Shown here one piece after another: positions 60,001-64,000 of a stretch of 64,000 nt of DNA. The translations under genes and the position numbers were made by a program. The notes under the pieces are model-generated. The model worked only from the letters and a program-made list of their open reading frames with translations. It did no database searches and was not told the DNA's origin. The stretch's first letter is position 1; each line of letters opens with the position of its first letter. This DNA comes from Uliginosibacterium flavum (GTDB taxonomy: Bacteria; Pseudomonadota; Gammaproteobacteria; Burkholderiales; Rhodocyclaceae): contig NZ_JBEWZI010000022.1 of NCBI RefSeq assembly GCF_040566545.1, positions 1 through 64,000 on the forward strand, written 5' to 3'.

Positions 60001-60434
60001 AAGTCCGGGAAAAACAGCTCGCTCGGCTGCGGAGCGTCACCACCCCGTGCAGCGACCAGGTCCTGATAGGCGGGAAACAGGCGCAGCGGCTGGTGCGGAG
60101 CACCGGCCGATATTTCGTTGATGTAATTGCCGAGCATGCCCACGCTGCGCAAAGCCACCGCTAACATTTCCGGCGTCGTCGCCACTTCATTCGCGGCCAG
60201 CGCTGAAATCAACTTGTCGATTGCCTCGGCAAACTGCGACACGCCATCCAGACCCACAATGGACAGGGCGCCACTGGCCTGGTGCACATGGCTCTGGGCA
60301 AAGCGCAAAGGCTCACGCTGGGCTGGGTCGGCCTGGACTTCAGCCAGACGATCCCGCGCGGAATTCAGCGCAGTATCGATTTCACCCTTTACCCAGGTCA
60401 GCGGACCTACATCGAAATCATTATTCAGGCTCAT
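54021..60434 (-). CDS. chpA: ChpA/PilL hybrid chemosensory histidine kinase with multiple Hpt domains and a receiver
   Basis: The 2137-residue protein has Hpt-like domains with histidines at H51 (HVHQASGALS, weak), H715 (RQFHTLKGSS), H1242 (RAAHTLAGISG) and H1423 (SLHTLKGSAR). An Ala/Glu/Pro linker runs about 800-1200. CheA-type dimerisation and kinase domains follow (about 1500-1800: EHLLRNAIAHGIEMP, LADDGHGLDYKRI, GRGVGMDVV). A CheW-like domain lies at about 1810-1940. The C-terminal receiver has D2065 (MLLDIEMPRMDG). It relays phosphate to PilG and PilH to control type IV pili. Residues 1102-1113 are encoded by a copy of the dispersed palindrome. The neighbour after it is unrelated (dusB). 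Confidence 0.95.
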   Translation of the reverse strand: MSLNNDFDVGPLTWVKGEIDTALNSARDRLAEVQADPAQREPLRFAQSHVHQASGALSIVGLDGVSQFAEAIDKLISALAANEVATTPEMLAVALRSVGMLGNYINEISAGAPHQPLRLFPAYQDLVAARGGDAPQPSELFFPDLSLRPQLASNDAIAPERAAHELRVLRGRFEKGLLNWLRKPQETAGPQEMLSAVERIEQIQALPATRSFWWAAIAFFEGLTAQAIPVDKPAQLLCRRIDTQMKRLLEGSQVVADRLVRDVLYFVATSRIDSKHAQSVRSTYGLDRILPSPDVELSDTLRQPFVLRVREALEQAKDSWNRFCAGAAVALPQFQEQLIELAQRIEPMRLPQVDRLLLALAETIVWLRSDPLRLNDDLSMEIATALLVIEQANESPNADPALLRKQVDLLCFQLSARCRGDVVPELDLAPFGEASRRAQERLFFNQLAREILTNLGQIEQTLDSFFRNPAQRDALPSLAGPLKQIEGAFAVLGEPRAVTLVRDNAAAIARFAEQPEPPGQEALDEVAQQLSALGFYVDALKTGAARLDDFLNPSSIRIDEEIVAAASDTVEAQLQRETRETHNLVEALKDAPEDQFLRDQLVSSLEAIREDAQLVADTGLEQKARSALASLKSGEATQETLAETFASVAPAVTPQRSEDTSRLMEVSNEELDAELLAIFLEEAHEVLATIAEHRSKVIAEPHDFESLTTVRRQFHTLKGSSRMVGLNDFSEAGRHIEMAMNRWLQLEKDVDASLISLLDHSYEVFSAWVDQLEAGGGVWRDASALIEQAQQLLSALDSPADEMYAPASSAVVDSELESAVIEPVFTDAIQEAMLPISAAGSELDLTSTLMELDLAALSSGEHIHTEIDLAVTDFEGDALRAFSSEFGEQAAEVEAESQAARFELPQVGASVQPVLNLPLEMDLELDDFELADEPQAEPEPALVVESAPEPEIALEAAPLLDFDFGDDDDDLGDAPAVAPVVANVAELDLTSSMISIQLEAMMNGDSPEDFEMDLSATDFVGGSMSDSPELVEAPAILLDEPLIDEIEAELPLLAEEAPTADLAEIPVIDALPDDEVPTLAEEFETPALEPVLETEPVPEFELPEEPQSERIFTETALEPMLDAPLQTFAVENETGPFSALSRKEDIDGMQEVAIDDEDGEIDLPVINLNAFNPSPVETPVSEAEWTATDSEVTIGDQTLSRGLYDLYIAESRQLLDKLLDEHTRLENHPLRVPTIDAIRAAHTLAGISGTARIEPAYALGKALEHALHRFTDTEVPPAAAQIDVFGTAVLMLDGMLAEVVHYVMPAAAPELIVQLEGLHPDFNHASLVVEQAPPAAFVDESVSLVAAATAAAVAAEQISPPVPDAPQPLEADIGPQDDLDEQLLPIFFEEADELVLDIGTALRDMRDDPADTAPQLSLARSLHTLKGSARMAGAMRLGQYVHNLETHLETSARAQHSGAALVDDLESGLDHIGGLILALKNPPAPVVASVQTSEGDVDAVVVVESAKAIAAPVAQTTMFDELESTQTQQRAPLRVRAEMIDRFVNEAGEVSIARTRIEGEMRVLRRSLLDLTENVIRLRNQLREVEIQAESQMQSRIAAAESAHDNFDPLEFDRFTRLQELTRMMAESVGDVTTIQQNLLRNLDAADSALHAQGRLSRDLQQALMGVRMVPFEELADRLYRVVRQTTKELGKRANLDIVGGAIEIDRGVLDRMTAPIEHLLRNAIAHGIEMPEVRAAAGKAEVGQITLKLTQLSNEIALELADDGHGLDYKRILARGREAGLVGPDEVPNDGRLTQLIFEPGFSTAESVSGIAGRGVGMDVVKNETMSVGGRIDIFSDAGKGSRFLIHLPLTLAVTQALLVRCDARTYAIPSNMVEQALELKEPALQEIRNKGFVEWKDTQYPFAYLPRLLGHVHAQPVPGRYHWVLLLRAGSQTLAVHIDELRGNQEIVVKNAGPQFVRLQGYSGATVLADGEISLILNPVALAARQSVPAAVLGEAAEMAEEGYTPPVETRIPSIMVVDDSLTVRKITSRMLEREGFLVVTAKDGVDALEKLVDYKPDVMLLDIEMPRMDGFDLARNVRADARLKDIPIIMITSRMADKHRNYAMEIGVNNYLGKPYQEEQLLELITSFIAAQRN

Positions 60435-60535
60435 CTATTGCCTCTTGAGCAGACGCGGCACAGCCACCACGAACCGACCCATGCGGGCCGGGGGCAGGAA
60501 TCGGTACAACCCGAATGGGCTGCACCGCCCATTCA

Positions 60536-62680
60536 TCACACCTTGAAGCCGGACACCGAACCCTTGAGCTCGACAGCCAGATCGGACAATTGCCCGATCG
60601 AGACGGCCGACTGCTGGGTGCCGCGCGTTGTGGATTCGTTGATCGACAGAATCCCGCGCATGGCTTCCGACACCTCGGTTGCCACATTGGCCTGACGCTG
60701 AGTGTCGGACGAAATCTTTTCAACCAGCGTCGCCATTTCCACCGACACGTCGCCGATCTCGGACAGAGCCTGGCCGGCCGCATCGGACAGCTTGGCTCCC
60801 TCAACCACATTGCGGGTCGAGTTTTCCATAGCGGCCACGGCATCGCCGGTATCCGTCTGAATGGTCTTCACAATCGCGGCGATCTGCTTGGTTGCTTCAG
60901 CAGAACGTTCAGCCAGTCGCTGCACTTCCTCCGCAACCACCGTAAAGCCGCGACCGGCTTCACCGGCTGATGCGGCCTGAATGGCGGCGTTCAGAGCCAG
61001 CACGTTGGTCTGTTCGGTAATGTCGGAAATCAGTTCCACGATTTCACCAATCTCCTGCGAAGACTCGCCGAGGCGCTTGATCCGCTTGGAGGTTTCCTGG
61101 ATCTGTTCGCGAATTTCGTTCATACCCTTTATCGAGTTCTGCACCGCGTCCGCACCCTTGCGCGCAGCTTCCAGCGAGCGGCGTGCCACCTGCGCGGTCT
61201 GCAGGGCGGAGCCGGATACGGCCGTCATCGAGCGGGCCATTTCCTGCACCTGCGAACCGGCCTGGGTAATTTCACGCGACTGGCGCTCTGAAGCGTCGAG
61301 CAGTTCACCCGAGAGGCGCTGAGCAGATTCGGTAGCGATGGTCACTCGACCTGCCGCATCGTTGATTCGGCGTACCAGCACGGAGAGTTCTTCAATCGTG
61401 TAGTTCACCGAGTCGGCAATGGCGCCGGTCACGTCTTCCGTCACCGTGGCGCGGATCGTCAAGTCACCGTCAGCCAAGTCGCCCATTTCATTCATCAGGC
61501 GCAAAATGGCCTGCTGGGTACCGTTCTTGTCAGCCTCAGCAGCCAGACGCTGGCGATCAGCCTCGTCACGCCGTGACGCCAAGTCGTTGTTGTACACCCA
61601 GACCAGCGCGGCCAGCAGCAACAAAGCGATCGGGCCAGAAATCAGAATACCGATCAAAAACAGGCTGATCCCGGTAAAGGCCTTGTTATAGGCTGCCGAC
61701 AGTTCGTTGATCGCGTCGAGCAATTTGCCCGACTCCTGAAACACGGTGACGCCGGCGCGCTTGGCGGTCAGTAGCGGCTGTACGTTGGCAAGAATGCCGC
61801 CAACCGCGATCTGGTGTTTGGATCCGAAGAGCTTGAGACTCTCCAACTTTTGCATGGTGTTGGCGTCAACCGTGCTCTCGGTCAGCTGCTTGAGCAAGTC
61901 ATCAAAGGAGTTTGAGTCACGCCCGAGCAGGAAAATCACCTCCGGATCAACCGACTCGGCAGCCAGCAGGGCATTGGCGTTTTTGGCCATGCGCTGCGAC
62001 AACATCACGATCTGATTGGCAGTCTCGATGTCGTTGGCAGAGCCGCGACCTTCGAGCTTGGCGCGCGCCACCTGCTCGGCAAAATCGAGCAGCTGGGCGT
62101 TGTTGCTATTAATACTGGCAACGGCCTTACCCAAACGGTTGATCTGCTCCTGCTGCTTGGCAACGTCATTGGCCTCTTTCAGGATTTTGCCCCAGACCTC
62201 GGTTACTTCATCGAGCTGCGGCTTGACCGAGCGTGGCGTGGCGTCGTAATTGACACCATTGACTTCGCCGCCTTCCGTAATGGCCTTGAGCAAATCGGCA
62301 AACGAATCCCGGCTTTCCTTCAGTTCCGAGAAACCGGTACGGCCCGTCGTCACCGCCTGCTGGGCAGCCTTTGCAAGAATCTGCGACAGCGTGGCCATCT
62401 GGCCAGAGGCCGAAACGAAAGCCGTACCCTGCGCAGCCGAACGAATCTGCAAGGCCGTCAGCGTCACTACAACGATCAACGCCAGCGTAAACATGCCGCC
62501 GATAGTGCGCAGCTGCTCATTCAGTGGCTTGTTCCCGATCAGCCATAACTTTCGACGCGAAGCTGGCGCCACGCTGACCGGCGAGTCGATCATAGTGGCT
62601 CGACTATCCATGACCGTATTGTCAGAATTGGCCGAATTGGCCTTGAGGCGCTTGAGAAAGCCAGGAAGTTTCAGTGCCAT
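60536..62680 (-). CDS. pilJ: Type IV pilus chemoreceptor PilJ
   Basis: The 714-residue methyl-accepting chemotaxis-type protein has an N-terminal membrane segment at about 58-78 (GGMFTLALIVVVTLTALQI), a periplasmic helical region with PilJ repeats, and a second segment at about 345-370 (LFLIGILISGPIALLLLAALVW). Then come HAMP and the signalling hairpin with VLALNAAIQAASAGEAGRGF. It feeds ChpA via PilI. No methyltransferase gene (pilK/cheR) follows in this operon. The gap to chpA is 101 bases. Confidence 0.95.
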   Translation of the reverse strand: MALKLPGFLKRLKANSANSDNTVMDSRATMIDSPVSVAPASRRKLWLIGNKPLNEQLRTIGGMFTLALIVVVTLTALQIRSAAQGTAFVSASGQMATLSQILAKAAQQAVTTGRTGFSELKESRDSFADLLKAITEGGEVNGVNYDATPRSVKPQLDEVTEVWGKILKEANDVAKQQEQINRLGKAVASINSNNAQLLDFAEQVARAKLEGRGSANDIETANQIVMLSQRMAKNANALLAAESVDPEVIFLLGRDSNSFDDLLKQLTESTVDANTMQKLESLKLFGSKHQIAVGGILANVQPLLTAKRAGVTVFQESGKLLDAINELSAAYNKAFTGISLFLIGILISGPIALLLLAALVWVYNNDLASRRDEADRQRLAAEADKNGTQQAILRLMNEMGDLADGDLTIRATVTEDVTGAIADSVNYTIEELSVLVRRINDAAGRVTIATESAQRLSGELLDASERQSREITQAGSQVQEMARSMTAVSGSALQTAQVARRSLEAARKGADAVQNSIKGMNEIREQIQETSKRIKRLGESSQEIGEIVELISDITEQTNVLALNAAIQAASAGEAGRGFTVVAEEVQRLAERSAEATKQIAAIVKTIQTDTGDAVAAMENSTRNVVEGAKLSDAAGQALSEIGDVSVEMATLVEKISSDTQRQANVATEVSEAMRGILSINESTTRGTQQSAVSIGQLSDLAVELKGSVSGFKV

Positions 62681-62767
62681 GCGAGAGCTCCGATATGGTA
62701 CGGGCGTTGGGTATCGTTGTTATGGGTGCAGCAAAAACTCAGACAACATGGGAAATGCGTGTTCATC

Positions 62768-63289
62768 TCAGCGCAAATCCGCACTGGCTTCGAGAAAGCG
62801 TGGGTCGCTCAGCAATGGGCGCACAATCAGGCGCTTCCAGAGCCGGTTCTGGTGGTCGCGCAAGGCGGCACCAATCCACGGACGCGTATCCGTAAAGCTT
62901 TCATCGACGTCGAAATCGTCAGGATTGCGCAAGCCCAGTGCGCGCGAAACCAGCAGGGCGGTGCGCAGACCGTGCTTGGCGCCAATCAGCATCATGCGCG
63001 AATCATTGGTCAGAGGCGGCGGGGTTTCGCCACAAAAGGCCGCAAGATCGACCACGCTGAACAGATTGCCGCGCACATTGGAAAGGCCGCGAAACCAGTT
63101 ACGGGTCAGCGGCACTTCGGTAATACTGGGCGCGGCGATGATTTCACCGGCATCTGAAAGGTCAATCAACCAGTTCTCGGTGCCGGCCACGACAGCCAGC
63201 AGCGCCGAGCGGCGATTGGAGGTACTCATCTCCGCGAGCCGCTTGGTCAGATCCTGTTGAAACTCCCGCAGACTGATGCGTTTGGCCAT
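62768..63289 (-). CDS. pilI: PilI, CheW-like adaptor
   Basis: The 173-residue protein has a CheW domain: TENWLIDLSDAGEIIAAP, VPLTRNWFRGLSNVRGNLFSVVDLAAF (the N-V-R-G block) and TALLVSRALGLR. It couples PilJ to ChpA. N-terminus LREFQQDLTKRLAEM is an extra helix. Lies 23 bases downstream of pilH. Confidence 0.93.
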   Translation of the reverse strand: MAKRISLREFQQDLTKRLAEMSTSNRRSALLAVVAGTENWLIDLSDAGEIIAAPSITEVPLTRNWFRGLSNVRGNLFSVVDLAAFCGETPPPLTNDSRMMLIGAKHGLRTALLVSRALGLRNPDDFDVDESFTDTRPWIGAALRDHQNRLWKRLIVRPLLSDPRFLEASADLR

Positions 63290-63312
63290 TCAACAGACTC
63301 CCTTGTGGACGA

Positions 63313-63678
63313 TCAACCGATCGCCTGGATTTTTTTCAGCAGCTCGGGCAGATCGAGCGGCTTGGTCATGTAATCGAAGGCACCCTGACGCATACCCCAG
63401 ATCTTGTCAGTTTCCTGATCCTTGCTGGTGGTCATGATGATCGGGATATGGCGCGTGGTTTCTTCGCGCGAGATCGTACGGGTCGCCTGATAGCCATTGA
63501 TGCCGGGCATCACGACATCCATCAGGATCAGATCAGGGATCTCGGCCTTGGCCTTGACCACGCCCTCTTCGCCATTATCGGCCGTCACCACCGAAAAGCC
63601 CTGTTTGGACAGGTACTCGATCAGCGCGAAACGCTCGGTTGGGGAATCATCTACGACCAGAATTTTCTTGATTGCCAT
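63313..63678 (-). CDS. pilH: PilH response regulator
   Basis: The 121-residue single receiver has KILVVDDSPTERFAL (acidic pocket), LILMDVVMPGINGYQ (phospho-Asp about residue 52) and MTKPLDLPELL (Lys). PilH acts as phosphate sink or retraction regulator downstream of ChpA. AGGCTCC (not a strong Shine-Dalgarno) precedes the ATG. Confidence 0.93.
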   Translation of the reverse strand: MAIKKILVVDDSPTERFALIEYLSKQGFSVVTADNGEEGVVKAKAEIPDLILMDVVMPGINGYQATRTISREETTRHIPIIMTTSKDQETDKIWGMRQGAFDYMTKPLDLPELLKKIQAIG

Positions 63679-63704
63679 GGTGGAGCCTCGAAACAGTGGA
63701 TATG

Positions 63705-64000
63705 TCAGCGTTGTTCGCGGAGAGCCATGTGCGCAGACACGGCCTTGAGCAAACTGTCTTTCGTAAAAGGTTTGGTCAAGTATTCATCAGAACCAACCAT
63801 GCGACCCCGAGCCCGATCAAACAAACCGTCCTTGGAAGACAGCATGATGACCGGTGTCCCCGCAAATTTCGGATTCTTCTTGATCAACGCACAGGTCTGA
63901 TAACCATCCAGACGCGGCATCATGATGTCCACAAAAATCAGGTCGGGATGGTGATCCGCGATTTTGGAGAGGGCATCAAAACCGTCCTCAGCCAGCAGCA
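63705..64000 (-). CDS. pilG: PilG response regulator, 5' end beyond the window
   Basis: Only the C-terminal 97 residues or so are in the window. They include LIFVDIMMPRLDGYQTCALIKK (phospho-Asp), PVIMLSSKDG and EYLTKPFTKDSLL (Lys), a single receiver as in PilG, which drives pilus extension. The stop is at 63705; the start is past 64000. It precedes pilH by 26 bases. Confidence 0.92.
   Translation of the reverse strand, partial: LLAEDGFDALSKIADHHPDLIFVDIMMPRLDGYQTCALIKKNPKFAGTPVIMLSSKDGLFDRARGRMVGSDEYLTKPFTKDSLLKAVSAHMALREQR

Overview
The window looks like a chromosomal segment of a betaproteobacterium, plausibly of the Rhodocyclales or a close relative. It is G+C-rich and almost wholly protein-coding. 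The grounds are gene order (glnA, a DUF4124 gene, ntrB, ntrC; dusB-fis-purH-purD; lnt/glyQ/glyS/gmhB/plsC/ygjP/gloA; pilG-H-I-J-chpA) and a PEP-CTERM protein. The taxon is inference, because no rRNA or tRNA gene was seen. No integrase, transposase or CRISPR array was found.

Layout. 1-3029: arfB, a small conserved protein, a stand-alone receiver domain and gluQ. 3252-6809 (minus): clsB with its EEP-phosphatase partner ybhP, nadA and a rhodanese. 6810-11791: the nitrogen-control locus, with an NtrC site and two -24/-12 elements ahead of glnA, then a DUF4124 protein, ntrB and ntrC. 12028-14001: a zinc-ribbon membrane protein and xthA. 14132-22991 (minus): gloA, ygjP, plsC, gmhB, glyS, glyQ and lnt, broken by two extra genes. 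23129-26715: ybcJ-like, aldose epimerase, NnrS, a glycine-zipper protein and HiPIP. 26935-35527: a divergent cluster of FAD oxidoreductase, membrane spermidine synthase, DUF350, GNAT, SPFH-SHOCT, a low-G+C membrane protein, mntA-hepT, a DUF4178/zinc-ribbon protein and a 58-residue Ser/Gly protein. 35885-48715: FHA-EAL, RDD, GlcG-like, truncated globin, pgk, PEP-CTERM protein, phosphate transporter, PL3 pectate lyase, fthC, slt, GST and hslR. 49015-53797 (minus): dusB-fis-purH-pagP-purD. 54021-64000 (minus): the Pil-Chp chemosensory cluster, running off the right edge.

How the genes work together. NtrB/NtrC probably act on the promoter of glnA in the same locus. PilG, PilH, PilI, PilJ and ChpA form one chemosensory array for type IV pili. 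The pur operon combines purine synthesis with fis, dusB and, unusually, a lipid A palmitoyltransferase. The 26935-35527 cluster is the best candidate for a poorly described system: a membrane-associated polyamine/redox module joined to a toxin-antitoxin pair.

The most striking non-coding content is short dispersed repeats. They comprise a BIME-like double palindrome of about 75 bp in at least a dozen places (including partial copies inside fthC and chpA and at the end of gluQ), CTTGCGA heptamer arrays, a 165-bp MITE-like element that supplies the stop codon of the FAD oxidoreductase, a 95-bp element with GTAGGGCG ends, a dRS3-type repeat and a twin ACTTCAGT palindrome.
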